In this document: positions 8,811 to 17,844 of the stretch, piece by piece | Layout: every line of letters begins with the position of its first letter | Position numbering within the stretch: the first letter of the stretch is position 1 | Source: an uncultured Burkholderiales bacterium | GTDB taxonomy: Bacteria; Pseudomonadota; Gammaproteobacteria; Burkholderiales; Burkholderiaceae_C | Reading direction: 5' to 3' | Length of the DNA stretch: 64,000 nt | NCBI GenBank assembly: GCA_903932865.1 | Contig: CAIZHQ010000023.1 | Span: forward strand, 94,631-158,630 | The notes under the pieces: model-generated | Database searches by the model: none | What the model saw: the letters and a program-made list of their open reading frames with translations, nothing else | Told to the model about the DNA's origin: nothing | Made by a program: the position numbers and the translations under genes

Positions 8811-9704
8811 ATGCGTACCACGTTCAACTACAAGCACTTGTATTACTTTTGGGTCGTGGCCAAAGAAGGTGGCATCACACGAGCGGCTGACAAGCTCGGC
8901 ATGGCGGTGCAAACCGTGAGCGCCCAGGTGCGAGAACTGGAACGGTCCCTGGGTTACGCCCTGCTCAAACCCGCTGGACGCGGCTTGGTACTGACCGATG
9001 CCGGGCTGGCCGCCATGCAGCAAGCCGACCAAATTTTTCAGTTGGGCGAAAACCTCCCAGCGCTGGTGCGCGATGCGGTCAGCTCGCCCACCGTGCGGCT
9101 GGCTGCGGGCATATCGGACGGTCTGCCCAAACTGGTGGTGCGCCGCTTGATGCAGCCCGTGATGGGCGAGCCGCATCTGCGTTTGCTGTGCCACGAGGGA
9201 GAATTCGACGAGCTGCTGGGTGACTTGGCCCTGCACCGTTTGGACGTTGTGCTGTCAGACCGCCCCGCGCCAGGCAACGCCAACATCAAGCTCTACAACC
9301 ATGCCCTGGGTACGTCCCCAGTGTCTTGGTACGGCACGGCCACGCTGGTCAAGTCGGCCAAAAAGAAATTCCCGGTAAGCCTGGCCGAAGTGCCGGTGCT
9401 GCTGCCCACCGGACACACCGCCGTGCGCGCCCGGCTGGACCATTGGTTTGAACAGCTCGGCATCCGCCCGCGCATCGTGGGCGAGTTCGAAGACAGCGCC
9501 TTGCTCAAGACCTTTGGCGAAAGCGGCATGGGGGTGTTCCCGGCCGCCGAGTGGATGCATGACGAGTTGCTGGCGCACTACGATGTGCAGCGCCTAGGCC
9601 CCTGCGAAGGCGTGAAGGAAAACTTCTTCGCGATCGGCACCGAAAAAAAAGTGCAACATCCCCTGGTGCAGCGACTCTTGCAGGCCAGCGTCGTGGCCCA
9701 TTGA
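8811..9704 (+). CDS. nhaR: LysR-type transcriptional regulator, NhaR-like
   Basis: This 297-residue regulator starts with NYKHLYYFWVVAKEGGITRA, very near the NhaR N-terminus, followed by the winged helix and a LysR effector domain. The C-terminal part (GEFEDSALLKTFGESGMG; VKENFFAIG; QHPLVQRL) also follows NhaR. NhaR activates Na+/H+ antiporter genes in E. coli. Here there is no nhaA; the next gene is terC on the opposite strand, sharing a terminator rather than a promoter. Upstream, a TTGATC/GATCAA inverted repeat with 21 bases between its arms (8758-8790) may be its own control site. Confidence 0.85.
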   Translation: MRTTFNYKHLYYFWVVAKEGGITRAADKLGMAVQTVSAQVRELERSLGYALLKPAGRGLVLTDAGLAAMQQADQIFQLGENLPALVRDAVSSPTVRLAAGISDGLPKLVVRRLMQPVMGEPHLRLLCHEGEFDELLGDLALHRLDVVLSDRPAPGNANIKLYNHALGTSPVSWYGTATLVKSAKKKFPVSLAEVPVLLPTGHTAVRARLDHWFEQLGIRPRIVGEFEDSALLKTFGESGMGVFPAAEWMHDELLAHYDVQRLGPCEGVKENFFAIGTEKKVQHPLVQRLLQASVVAH

Positions 9705-9733
9705 GACACGCAAGCACCGCAGCTTCAGACATG

Positions 9734-9765
9734 AAAAAGCCCCCAAGGCTTGTGGCCCTGGAGGC
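9734..9765 (-). terminator. Intrinsic terminator of terC
   Basis: Read on the - strand, a ten-pair stem (GCCTCCAGGG with CCTTGGGGGC, three G-T wobbles) with a seven-base loop is followed by TTTTT. It lies 20 bases behind the terC stop and also sits behind nhaR on the + strand, where the run of T is weak. Confidence 0.8.
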
Positions 9766-9785
9766 TTGTTCAAGAATGCAGCGCG

Positions 9786-10733
9786 TCAGGCTTTGGCCGA
9801 GCGCACACTCAACAACATGGTCATGGCCAGGATGCCGACCACCACGCCCAGCGAGATACTCACCGGGATCTTGAACACATCGATCAAGCACATCTTGGTG
9901 CCGATGAACACCAGGATCACAGCCAAGCCATAGTTGAGCAGGTGGAACTTGTTGGCCACTGCAGCCAGCAGGAAGTACATCGCACGCAAACCCAGGATCG
10001 CGAACACATTGCTGGTCAGCACGATGAAGGGGTCCGAGGTGATCGCGAAAATCGCCGGGATCGAATCCACCGCAAAGATCACGTCGGTCAATGCGATCAA
10101 GCAGATCACCATGAACAGGGGGGTGGCGATCTTTTTGCCGTTTTCGATGGTCCAAAAATTTTCACCATCGTAGTTTTGACTGACAGGCAAGACCTTGCGC
10201 AGCAGCTTGAGCGCAGGGTTGTCGTCCAGATCGGGTTCCTTGCCTGCAGCCCACCACATCTTCACGCCTGTGAGGATCAGGAAGGCGCCAAACACATACA
10301 AGACCCAGTGGAATTCGGCCAGCAACCAGCCCCCCACCAGAATCATCACCGTGCGCAACACGATGGCGCCAATGATGCCGATCATCAGCACACGCTTTTG
10401 GAAATTGGTCGGCACGGCAAAGTAGGTGAAGATCATCAAGAAGACAAAAATGTTGTCCACCGCCAATGATTTTTCAATCAGGTAACCCGTTAAGAATTCC
10501 AAGGACTTGGTGTTGGCCAGTTCGACCGAGCCAGTGGTGTCCTTGATGGCCCACCAAAACAGGCCATTGAACAAGAAGCTCAAGGCGATCCAGATCAGTG
10601 ACCAGTTGAGCGCCTCCTTGACGCCGATGTCATGGGCCCCCTGCTTTTTGAGGACCACAAAATCGACGAACAGCGACACCAATACGATGGCCACAAAGGT
10701 GGCCCATAGCCAAAGGGGGGCAACGGTTTCCAT
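9786..10733 (-). CDS. TerC/Alx family integral membrane protein
   Basis: This 315-residue protein has eight or nine membrane helices and the TerC hallmarks LAVDNIFVFLMIF and ALTDVIFAVDSIPAI, whose paired acidic residues are thought to bind a metal ion. The Alx branch exports manganese and responds to alkaline pH; others in the family give tellurite resistance or help load exported metalloproteins. Start ATG at 10733 follows AAAGGTCTTT. I looked for the yybP-ykoY manganese riboswitch in the leader and did not find its core. NhaR, a pH/Na+-linked regulator, is the neighbour. Confidence 0.85.
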   Translation of the reverse strand: METVAPLWLWATFVAIVLVSLFVDFVVLKKQGAHDIGVKEALNWSLIWIALSFLFNGLFWWAIKDTTGSVELANTKSLEFLTGYLIEKSLAVDNIFVFLMIFTYFAVPTNFQKRVLMIGIIGAIVLRTVMILVGGWLLAEFHWVLYVFGAFLILTGVKMWWAAGKEPDLDDNPALKLLRKVLPVSQNYDGENFWTIENGKKIATPLFMVICLIALTDVIFAVDSIPAIFAITSDPFIVLTSNVFAILGLRAMYFLLAAVANKFHLLNYGLAVILVFIGTKMCLIDVFKIPVSISLGVVVGILAMTMLLSVRSAKA

Positions 10734-10923
10734 AAAGACCTTTCAAATCCGGCAAGACCTGTTCAAAGCACCGGGTCGACACGCCATGTGAACGACCCTC
10801 TGGTGAAAGGTTTGAAGTCTAGGGCAGAAGGCGCAATTTTTTGCTGATCAATATGGCTTTATGCTCTTGATAAAAGGGAGTGTTTCACTGGAATTTTCTG
10901 CTGCAAAAGCCGCTTCGCCCATG

Positions 10924-10959
10924 AAAAAAACCGCCAGACCCTTGCGGGCACTGGCGGTT
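10924..10959 (-). terminator. Intrinsic terminator behind the liv-type operon
   Basis: On the - strand AACCGCCAG and CTGGCGGTT form a perfect nine-pair stem around a 13-base loop, followed by seven T. It begins 26 bases after the stop of the substrate-binding protein gene and ends the livHMGF-ligase-livK transcript. Confidence 0.9.
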
Positions 10960-10985
10960 TAGTCTGGCAGCAGATGCTGCCGGCT

Positions 10986-12155
10986 TTACTTCTTGTCGCT
11001 GAAGTAGCCCGAGGTCACTTTCCAGCGGCCATCGGTGATCTGCGACATGCGCGAGGCGTTGCTGCCCAAACGCTTGGTGGCGGTGAAGGTCATCTCGCCT
11101 GTGCCGAAAATATCGGGTGGGATCACCATGGTGTCCATGGCCTTGATGATGCTCTCGGTGGTCACATTGGCACCGGACTTCTCAACCGCACGCAAAAACG
11201 AGTCGATGGCGTTGTAGCCGTAGACCGAAAACACGGTCGGGTCTTCGTTGAACTTGGTCTTGTACTTGTTGGCCCAGAAACGGATGGGCTGTGCGGCCTC
11301 GTCCAGGTAGGGGTGCTGGGTCGACATGGTGGAATAAAAGCCGTTCATGGCGGGGCCGCCCAACTTGTGGATCAGGTCGGTGTAAGAAGCGCTCGAACCC
11401 AGGAAGGTCGGGTTGAAGCCCAGGCGGCGAGCGGTAGCGATGCCGCCGATGGTTTCACGGATGATGGTGCCCATGACCACGAAGTCGCACTTGGACGAGG
11501 CCAGCTTTTGCATCTGCGATGCAAAGTCGGTGGCACCACGTTTGTAGGTGGTGACTTCGGCAAACTGCATGCCCATGCTTTTCAGGCCTTCTTCGGCACC
11601 GCGAAACACTTCAAGACCAAATTCATCGTCCTGGTGCATGGCGCAAATTTGCTTGGCGTTCTTTTCCTTCACCAAGATCGGCACACCCAGGCGCATCTGG
11701 TCGTAGTAGGTGGCAGCAAACGAGTACTTGAGCTTGTGGAAGGGTTCGTACATTTCACGCGCGGCCGTGACGGGGAAGAAGTTCATCACGTTCTTCTGGA
11801 ACTGCACCGGCATGGCCGCCATATTTTGGGCGGTACCAATGTGGCCGATCATGGCAAAAATCTTGTCCTGGTTGACCAGCTTTTGCGCGGCCAGCACGGC
11901 GCGGCGGGGGTCATAGGCCGAGTCTTCGACCAGCAGCTTGAACTTGCGGCCATTGATGCCACCTTGCTCGTTGGCTTCGTCCACACGCAGCATCATGCCT
12001 AGGCGCACTTGCTTGCCAAAGCCCGCTAATGGGCCAGACAAGTCCTGGATCGAACCGAGCGTGATTTCGGTTTTGGAAACGCCCTGCGTTTGGGCCATGA
12101 CCGCGCCAGCGGTCAGGGCCATCGCAGCAGCGACGAGGCTGAGTTTGAGTTTCAT
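10986..12155 (-). CDS. ABC transporter substrate-binding protein, branched-chain amino acid (LivK) family
   Basis: This 389-residue periplasmic binding protein has a signal peptide (residues 1-21, ending AGAVMAQ) and the type-1 periplasmic fold of the HAAT family (ITLGSIQDLSGPLAGFGK near the N-terminus). It would capture an organic solute for the LivH/M/G/F-type carrier upstream. The start has a strong CAGGAG site. Members next to acyl-CoA ligases often bind carboxylic or aromatic acids rather than amino acids; here an isoprenoid acid is a reasonable guess from the atu context, not seen in the sequence. Confidence 0.85.
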   Translation of the reverse strand: MKLKLSLVAAAMALTAGAVMAQTQGVSKTEITLGSIQDLSGPLAGFGKQVRLGMMLRVDEANEQGGINGRKFKLLVEDSAYDPRRAVLAAQKLVNQDKIFAMIGHIGTAQNMAAMPVQFQKNVMNFFPVTAAREMYEPFHKLKYSFAATYYDQMRLGVPILVKEKNAKQICAMHQDDEFGLEVFRGAEEGLKSMGMQFAEVTTYKRGATDFASQMQKLASSKCDFVVMGTIIRETIGGIATARRLGFNPTFLGSSASYTDLIHKLGGPAMNGFYSTMSTQHPYLDEAAQPIRFWANKYKTKFNEDPTVFSVYGYNAIDSFLRAVEKSGANVTTESIIKAMDTMVIPPDIFGTGEMTFTATKRLGSNASRMSQITDGRWKVTSGYFSDKK

Positions 12156-12205
12156 GGTGCAGGTCTCCTGTTGTGGTGATGGATAAAAGTGAAAAGGCAA
12201 TCGAA

Positions 12206-14062
12206 TCAACGGTACATCGCTTCGATTTGGGGGGTGTATTTTTTCTCGACCAATTTGCGCTTGAGCTTCATGGTGGGGGTCAGTTCTTCGTCTTCGGCGC
12301 TCAACTGGGTATCCAGCAGCCAGAATTTCTTGATCTGCTCGACACGGGCAAACTTCTTGTTGACGCGGTCAACTTCAGCCTGGATCAGTTCTTGCACCTC
12401 GGTGCTGTGCGTCAGGCTGGCGTAGTTGGAGAAAGGCACGTCGTTGTCTTGTGCGTATTTCTCCACGTTTTCCTGGTCAATCATGATGATCACCGTCAAA
12501 TAGGGCCGCTTGTCGCCAATCACCACCGCATCGGTGACGTAGGGCGAGAATTTCAATTCGTTTTCCAATTCGCTGGGGGTGATGTTTTTGCCACCAGCCG
12601 TGATGATGATGTCTTTCATGCGATCGGTGATGCGGAAAAACCCTTCCTCGTCCACCACGCCCACATCGCCCGTGTGCAACCAGCCGTCGGCGTCAATGGT
12701 CTCGGCCGTTTTTTCGGGCAGGTTCAGGTAGCCCATGAACACATTGGGGCCACGCACCAGAATTTCGCCGGTCACCGGGTCCAGACGCATTTCGTTGTAC
12801 TCGGCCGCCGGGCCAATGGAGCCGGGCTTGATGCGGTCGGCAGGCACGCCCGTCGAGGCACCGCAAGTCTCGGTCATACCCCAAACTTCGAGCATGGGCA
12901 AGCCCAGCGCCAAATACCATCGCACCAAATCGGGTGAAATGGGCGCAGCACCGGTCACCAAAAAGCGCGCACGGTGGATGCCGATCATCTTGCGCACGTT
13001 GTTGAGCGCCAGTAAGCGGGCCACATGAAAGCTGAGCTTGAGGCTGGCGGGTACCGGCTTGCGCGCCAGCACCAGGTCGGCCACCTGATGGCCCACCCCA
13101 ATGGACCAGCCGTAAGTGGCTTGCTGCAGCCCCCCGGCTTCCTTGAGTGCGATCATCACGCCCGAGTAAAACTTTTCCCACACACGGGGCACGGCCGTGA
13201 ACACGGTGGGTGCGATTTCGCGCACGTTTTCGGGCACGGTTTCGGGGTTTTCGACAAAGTTGAGCTTGGCTCCGGTGTACATCGAGAAATACTCACCCCC
13301 CATGCGCTCGGCAATGTGGCACAGCGGCAAGAAGCACATGCACTCGTCGCGCTCGTCACGGGCAATCAGGGTGTTGTAGCCGCGCACGGTGTAGACCAGG
13401 CCGTGGTGGCTGTGCATGCCGCCTTTGGGCTTGCCGGTGGTGCCCGAGGTGTAGACCAAAATGGCCAGCTCTTCGGGTTTGCAAGCAGCGCTGCGCTGCG
13501 CGAGCAAATCGGGGTGTTGCTGGGCGTGTTCGCGGCCCAGGGCTTGCAATTGTTTGAGGCTGATGACCTGCGGGTCATGGAAGTCGCGCAAACCCTCCAT
13601 GTCGAACACCACGATCTTTTGCAACAAGGGCAAGGTGTCACGCACGGCCAGGGCCTTGTCGAGCTGCTCGTCGTCCTCGACAAACAGCACACGCGTGCCC
13701 GAGTCTTCGCACAGGTAATGCACTTGTTCGGCCGCGTCGGTTGGGTAGATGCCGTTGGACACGCCACCGGCGCTCAGCACGGCCAAGTCGCACAGCACCC
13801 ACTCGATGTTGGTGTTGGACAGGATGGAGGCGGTGTGCCGCGCCTCAAAACCCAGGGCTAACAAGCCGTGGCCGATCTCGCGCACAGCCTGGGCGGTCTC
13901 GTTCCAGGTCCAGCTGCGCCAGATGCCAAAGTCTTTTTGGCGCATCCAGACATTGGGGCCGCGTGCGGCCACAGCGTTCCAGAAGATGGCGGGGATGGTC
14001 TCGCCCGCCATGACGATATTTTTTTGTGGCGCAATGCCGGAGGTGTCCCAGAGTTGGCTCAT
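12206..14062 (-). CDS. AMP-dependent acyl-CoA synthetase (long-chain type)
   Basis: This 618-residue ANL-family ligase has the P-loop-like motif VYTSGTTGKPKGGMHSHHG, the motifs EVWGMTETCG and WLHTGDVGVVDEEGFFRITDR, and a C-terminal lysine loop (GGKNITPSELEN). It makes an acyl-CoA from acid, ATP and CoA. It sits inside the liv-type transport operon, three bases after livF, so it probably activates the imported acid. In the atu pathway an acyl-CoA ligase (AtuH role) has to make citronellyl- or geranyl-CoA, and this gene could fill it; that is inference. Confidence 0.85.
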   Translation of the reverse strand: MSQLWDTSGIAPQKNIVMAGETIPAIFWNAVAARGPNVWMRQKDFGIWRSWTWNETAQAVREIGHGLLALGFEARHTASILSNTNIEWVLCDLAVLSAGGVSNGIYPTDAAEQVHYLCEDSGTRVLFVEDDEQLDKALAVRDTLPLLQKIVVFDMEGLRDFHDPQVISLKQLQALGREHAQQHPDLLAQRSAACKPEELAILVYTSGTTGKPKGGMHSHHGLVYTVRGYNTLIARDERDECMCFLPLCHIAERMGGEYFSMYTGAKLNFVENPETVPENVREIAPTVFTAVPRVWEKFYSGVMIALKEAGGLQQATYGWSIGVGHQVADLVLARKPVPASLKLSFHVARLLALNNVRKMIGIHRARFLVTGAAPISPDLVRWYLALGLPMLEVWGMTETCGASTGVPADRIKPGSIGPAAEYNEMRLDPVTGEILVRGPNVFMGYLNLPEKTAETIDADGWLHTGDVGVVDEEGFFRITDRMKDIIITAGGKNITPSELENELKFSPYVTDAVVIGDKRPYLTVIIMIDQENVEKYAQDNDVPFSNYASLTHSTEVQELIQAEVDRVNKKFARVEQIKKFWLLDTQLSAEDEELTPTMKLKRKLVEKKYTPQIEAMYR

Positions 14063-14065
14063 GTT

Positions 14066-14884
14066 TTATCTCCAGGTTTTCTTCTTTTTCCAACGGCGAT
14101 CGGCGCGCACGCCCTCTTCCTTCATGCCCAAGTAAAACTCCTTGATGTCCTCTTTTTCACGCAAGCGGGCGCAGGTGTCTTCCATCACGATGCGGCCGTT
14201 TTCCAGCACATAGCCGTAATCTGAAGCGTTGAGGGCCATGTTGGCGTTTTGCTCCACCAACAAAATGGTGGTGCCGCGTTCGCGGTTGATGCGAACCACG
14301 ATCTCGAAGATTTCCTTGGTCAGCTTCGGGGACAGGCCCAGGCTGGGCTCGTCCAGCAAGATCAGGTCGGGATTGGCCATCAGCGCCCGGCTGATCGCCA
14401 GCATCTGCTGCTGCCCGCCCGAGAGCAAACCCGCGTCTTGCGCTGCGCGCTCGCGCAGGATGGGAAAGTAGTTGTACACGGCTTCCATGTCGCGCGCCAC
14501 GCCATCGCGGTCCTTGCGGGTGTAAGCGCCCATCAGCAAGTTGTCGCGAATCGACAGCAGCGGGAACACCTCACGCCCTTCGGGCACATGCATCAGGCCG
14601 CGCTGCACGATGATCGCCGGGTCTTGTGCGGTGATGCTTTGGCCCTTGAACTCGATCGAGCCCTTGCGCGGGTCAATGATGCCGCTGATGGTTTTGAGAA
14701 TGGTGGTCTTGCCCGCCCCGTTGGAGCCGAGCACGGTGGCGATTTCGCCGCGCCGCACTTGCAGGCTCACGCCGCGAATCGCCTTGATCGGGCCATAGGC
14801 GCTTTCCACGTTGAGCAGCTTGAGCATGACATTTTCATCTGCTGCCTCGGGCGCTGTGTTCAGGGTTTGGGTGGCTGCGCTCAT
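14066..14884 (-). CDS. livF: ABC transporter ATP-binding protein, LivF family
   Basis: This 272-residue ATPase carries Walker A GSNGAGKTT, signature LSGGQQQMLAISRAL and Walker B LILLDEPSLGLSP, the LivF pattern. About 20 extra residues precede the usual start of the domain. The C-terminus is basic and Trp/Lys-rich (RRWKKKKTWR), a somewhat unusual tail. It pairs with LivG to drive the permease; its start overlaps the livG stop by four bases. Confidence 0.88.
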   Translation of the reverse strand: MSAATQTLNTAPEAADENVMLKLLNVESAYGPIKAIRGVSLQVRRGEIATVLGSNGAGKTTILKTISGIIDPRKGSIEFKGQSITAQDPAIIVQRGLMHVPEGREVFPLLSIRDNLLMGAYTRKDRDGVARDMEAVYNYFPILRERAAQDAGLLSGGQQQMLAISRALMANPDLILLDEPSLGLSPKLTKEIFEIVVRINRERGTTILLVEQNANMALNASDYGYVLENGRIVMEDTCARLREKEDIKEFYLGMKEEGVRADRRWKKKKTWR

Positions 14885-15714
14885 GCGGCACCTCCGGGCA
14901 CATAATTTTCACGGCGCAAGGCGGACACATCGTCCACCGAACCCAGATAGGCCTCGATGACGCCCGGGTCGCTCTGCACCTGACTCGGCGTGCCGGTGGC
15001 GATTTCTTCGCCCTGGCTCATGGCCAACACGCGGTCCGATACTTTGGAGACCAAACTCATGTCGTGCTCCACCATGAGCACGGTGATGCCCAGCTCGTTT
15101 TTGATGTCCGAGATCCAGAAGGCCATGTCTTCGGTTTCCTCGACGTTCAGGCCCGAAGAAGGCTCGTCGAGCAGCAGCAACTTGGGCTCGGTGCACAAGG
15201 CGCGGGCCAGCTCGACCACTTTGCGTACGCCATAAGGCAGGCCCGCCACCATCGAGTCACGGTGGTGTTGCAGATCCAGAAAATCAATGACTTCCTCGAC
15301 TTTTTCACGCGCTTCGATCTCGCCCGCGCGGGTTTTGCGGGTGAAGAACATTTCACTCCACAGCCCGGTTTTGCGATGTGTGTGACGCCCGATCAAGAGG
15401 TTTTGCAGCACGGTGGCATGCTCAAACAGCTCGATGTTCTGGAACGTCCGGGCAATGCCCAGCCCGGCGATCTGGTGTGGCGGCTGATCGGTCAGGCGAA
15501 GCGTGCCTTGCGGCCCCGCATAGTCGATCACACCCGTGGTGGGGGTGTAGATGCGGCTGATCAGGTTGAAGACTGTGGTCTTGCCAGCCCCGTTGGGGCC
15601 GATCAGGGTGAAGACTTCGCCGCGCTTGACGTCGAAGCTGACCTTGTTGACGGCCAGCACGCCACCAAAGCGCACGCTCAGGTCTTGGGCGGATAAAAGG
15701 ATGTCTGCGTTCAT
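14881..15714 (-). CDS. livG: ABC transporter ATP-binding protein, LivG family
   Basis: This 277-residue ATPase has Walker A GPNGAGKTT, Walker B LLLLDEPSSGLN and the degenerate LivG signature LPYGVRKVVELARAL. It works with LivF on the cytoplasmic face of the LivH/LivM permease. Start and stop overlap the neighbours by four bases each, so translation is coupled through livM-livG-livF. Confidence 0.88.
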   Translation of the reverse strand: MNADILLSAQDLSVRFGGVLAVNKVSFDVKRGEVFTLIGPNGAGKTTVFNLISRIYTPTTGVIDYAGPQGTLRLTDQPPHQIAGLGIARTFQNIELFEHATVLQNLLIGRHTHRKTGLWSEMFFTRKTRAGEIEAREKVEEVIDFLDLQHHRDSMVAGLPYGVRKVVELARALCTEPKLLLLDEPSSGLNVEETEDMAFWISDIKNELGITVLMVEHDMSLVSKVSDRVLAMSQGEEIATGTPSQVQSDPGVIEAYLGSVDDVSALRRENYVPGGAA

Positions 15715-16787
15715 TTCAGGCGATCCGACTTCTGGAATGATTTTTGGCGCTTGAACAGGCCACGGCGGTAAAACGGGAACAACTGGAACCAGGTGCGCAC
15801 CTTAAGCCAGCGGCCATACAAGCCCATGGGCTCGAATAACACAAAGGCGATCAGCACCATGCCGTAGACCGTGCCCTGCAAACCGGCGGCGCCGCCAATG
15901 GCGGCGGGCAAGAAGTCTTTGCCCAATGAGATCAGCTGCGGCATGACGATCAGGAAAATCGCACCCAAAAAGGCCCCATGGATCGAGCCTAGGCCACCGA
16001 TCACCACCATCAAGAGCAAGTCAATCGACTGGATGATGCTGAACTGCTCGGGAGAGAGGAACTGGATCTTGTGTGCGTACAAAGCGCCGCCAATGCCGGC
16101 CAGTGCAGCCGACAAAGCGAACGACAAGGTCTTGTAACGCGCCAAGTGGATGCCCATGCTTTGCGCCGAAATTTCAGAATCTCGGATGGCCACAAAAGCG
16201 CGGCCTGTGGATGAGCGCAGCAGGTTGACGATGGCCAACGTGGCCCCCACGGTGACCAGCAAGCACAGGAAATAAAACTCTTCAGTGCTGTCCAGTGTCC
16301 AGCTGCCCAGCTTGGGGTAAGTGACCATCAGACCCGCATTGCCGCCCGTGACGCTTTCCCAACGGGCCATGCCTTCTTCGACGATGAAGCCAAAGGCCAG
16401 TGTGGCCATGCCCAGGTAAATGCCTTTGACACGCAGCGCAGGCAAGCCCACGATGATGCCCACGAAGGCAGAGAACACGCCCGCGCACACCAGCGCCAGC
16501 GGGAACGGCACCCCGGCATTGACCATCACAGCCTGGGTATAAGCCCCTACGCCCAAGAACGCAGCGTGGCCCAGCGAGAACAAGCCGGTAAAGCCCGCCA
16601 GCAGCATCAGTCCCAGGCCCACCACCGCATAGATCAACACAAAGGTCAGCTGTGCCAGCCAGTACTCGGCCACCACCCAAGGGGCGGCTACCAGAAACAG
16701 GCCCAGGAGGCTGTACCAGAACACATGGCCGCCATGCTTGGCCAGCTTCACGTCCTGGTTGTAATCGGTTTTGAAAATGAAACGCAT
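15711..16787 (-). CDS. livM: Branched-chain amino acid-type ABC permease, LivM family
   Basis: This 358-residue membrane protein has about ten hydrophobic helices and the family segments GYSLG-like LFSLGHAAFLGVGAYTQA and VVIGGLGSIHGAFLGA. It forms the pore with LivH. The N-terminus holds a cytoplasmic stretch of some 20 polar residues before the first helix. It lies nine bases after livH and overlaps livG by four bases. Confidence 0.87.
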   Translation of the reverse strand: MRFIFKTDYNQDVKLAKHGGHVFWYSLLGLFLVAAPWVVAEYWLAQLTFVLIYAVVGLGLMLLAGFTGLFSLGHAAFLGVGAYTQAVMVNAGVPFPLALVCAGVFSAFVGIIVGLPALRVKGIYLGMATLAFGFIVEEGMARWESVTGGNAGLMVTYPKLGSWTLDSTEEFYFLCLLVTVGATLAIVNLLRSSTGRAFVAIRDSEISAQSMGIHLARYKTLSFALSAALAGIGGALYAHKIQFLSPEQFSIIQSIDLLLMVVIGGLGSIHGAFLGAIFLIVMPQLISLGKDFLPAAIGGAAGLQGTVYGMVLIAFVLFEPMGLYGRWLKVRTWFQLFPFYRRGLFKRQKSFQKSDRLK

Positions 16788-16796
16788 GCCGGGGCC

Positions 16797-17672
16797 TCAG
16801 ACTTTCTTGCGCAGCTGCTCGCCGAACAAGCCATTGGGCTTGAGCACCAGCATGAGCAACACCACGATGTAGGGCGCAATGTCCTTAAAGCCTTCGGGCA
16901 GATAAAAGCCCGAAAGCGACTCAACGATACCGATCACCAGACCACCCACGATGGCCCCGGGCAAGCTGCCAAAGCCGCCCACGACCGCCGCCGGAAAAGC
17001 CTTCAGGCCAATGAAGCCCATGTTGGCGTGCACAAAGGTGATGGGTGCCAAGAGCAAGCCCGCCACCGCCGCCACCGCCGCAGCCAGGCCCCAAACCAGA
17101 CCATTGATTTGCTTGACCGGGATGCCCATGTAATACGCAGCCAACTGATTTTGCGAGGCCGCCTGCATGGCAATGCCCAGCTTGCTGTACTTGAACATGG
17201 CAAATAAACCCAAGCACAAAATGACGGTGGCGCCGATCACCACCATTTGCTCGGCCGCGATGACCAAGGTGCCCAGGCGCAAGACCTCACCCGCATAAGG
17301 CACCGGCATGGTGTGGGTGTCGGTACCCACATCGGGGATCATGGTGATCAGGCCGCGTAGCACATAGCCCACGCCAATGGTCAGCATCACAATGGAAAAA
17401 GCCGGTTGCCCCAAGATGGGACGAATGACCAAGCGCTCGAGCAGCACACCAAAAATCCCCATGGCCACGATGGCCGAAGGCACCGCAATCCAGAACGGAA
17501 AGCCCAGCAGCGTCATGGCGGCCAAGCCTGAAAAGGCGCCCACCATCATCAGGTCGCCCTGGGCAAAGCTCACCGTTTCGGTGGCCTTGTAAATCAGCAC
17601 GAAACCCAGGGCAATGAGTCCGTAAATACAACCCTGGGCCACACCGCTGATCAGCAGTTGCAGCAATTGCAC
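16797..17672 (-). CDS. livH: Branched-chain amino acid-type ABC permease, LivH family
   Basis: This 291-residue membrane protein opens with the LivH-like IYGLIALGFVLIYKATETV and SFAQGDLMMVGAF, followed by VVGGFGSLPGAIVGGLVIG in the second half. It is the first gene of the - strand transport operon. Start ATG at 17672 stands 172 bases from atuA on the other strand, so both promoters share that gap. Confidence 0.88.
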   Translation of the reverse strand: MQLLQLLISGVAQGCIYGLIALGFVLIYKATETVSFAQGDLMMVGAFSGLAAMTLLGFPFWIAVPSAIVAMGIFGVLLERLVIRPILGQPAFSIVMLTIGVGYVLRGLITMIPDVGTDTHTMPVPYAGEVLRLGTLVIAAEQMVVIGATVILCLGLFAMFKYSKLGIAMQAASQNQLAAYYMGIPVKQINGLVWGLAAAVAAVAGLLLAPITFVHANMGFIGLKAFPAAVVGGFGSLPGAIVGGLVIGIVESLSGFYLPEGFKDIAPYIVVLLMLVLKPNGLFGEQLRKKV

Positions 17673-17711
17673 GCCTGTCTCCTCTTGGTTCTGTCTGGCC
17701 GAGTTCGCTGG

Positions 17712-17765
17712 GCTTGGCGGGGCACTGCATCAGCACCGCGCCAAGCATTTGCGAACGACCGTGCG
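17712..17765. promoter_or_regulatory. Divergent livH-atuA control region with two inverted repeats
   Basis: The gap between livH and atuA holds a perfect 8-bp inverted repeat (GCTTGGCG at 17712-17719, CGCCAAGC at 17739-17746) and, six bases on, CGAACG-AC-CGTGCG (17752-17765), a near-palindrome of the kind bound by TetR-family repressors. A TetR-type regulator (AtuR) governs atu genes in Pseudomonas; whether it binds here is untested and no atuR gene is in the window. Confidence 0.45.
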
Positions 17766-17844
17766 ATTATGTATGTCTTACGCGAGACTTTCCCTAGGGG
17801 TTGTCCCCCATTACGGTCCCTGCACAAGGCTTCAATATTCCCCC

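Noticed and set aside
10734-10860. yybP-ykoY manganese riboswitch before terC
   Set aside because: A GGGTCG/CGACCC hairpin is present, but the conserved core expected for this riboswitch (GGGGAGTAG-like block) was not found.
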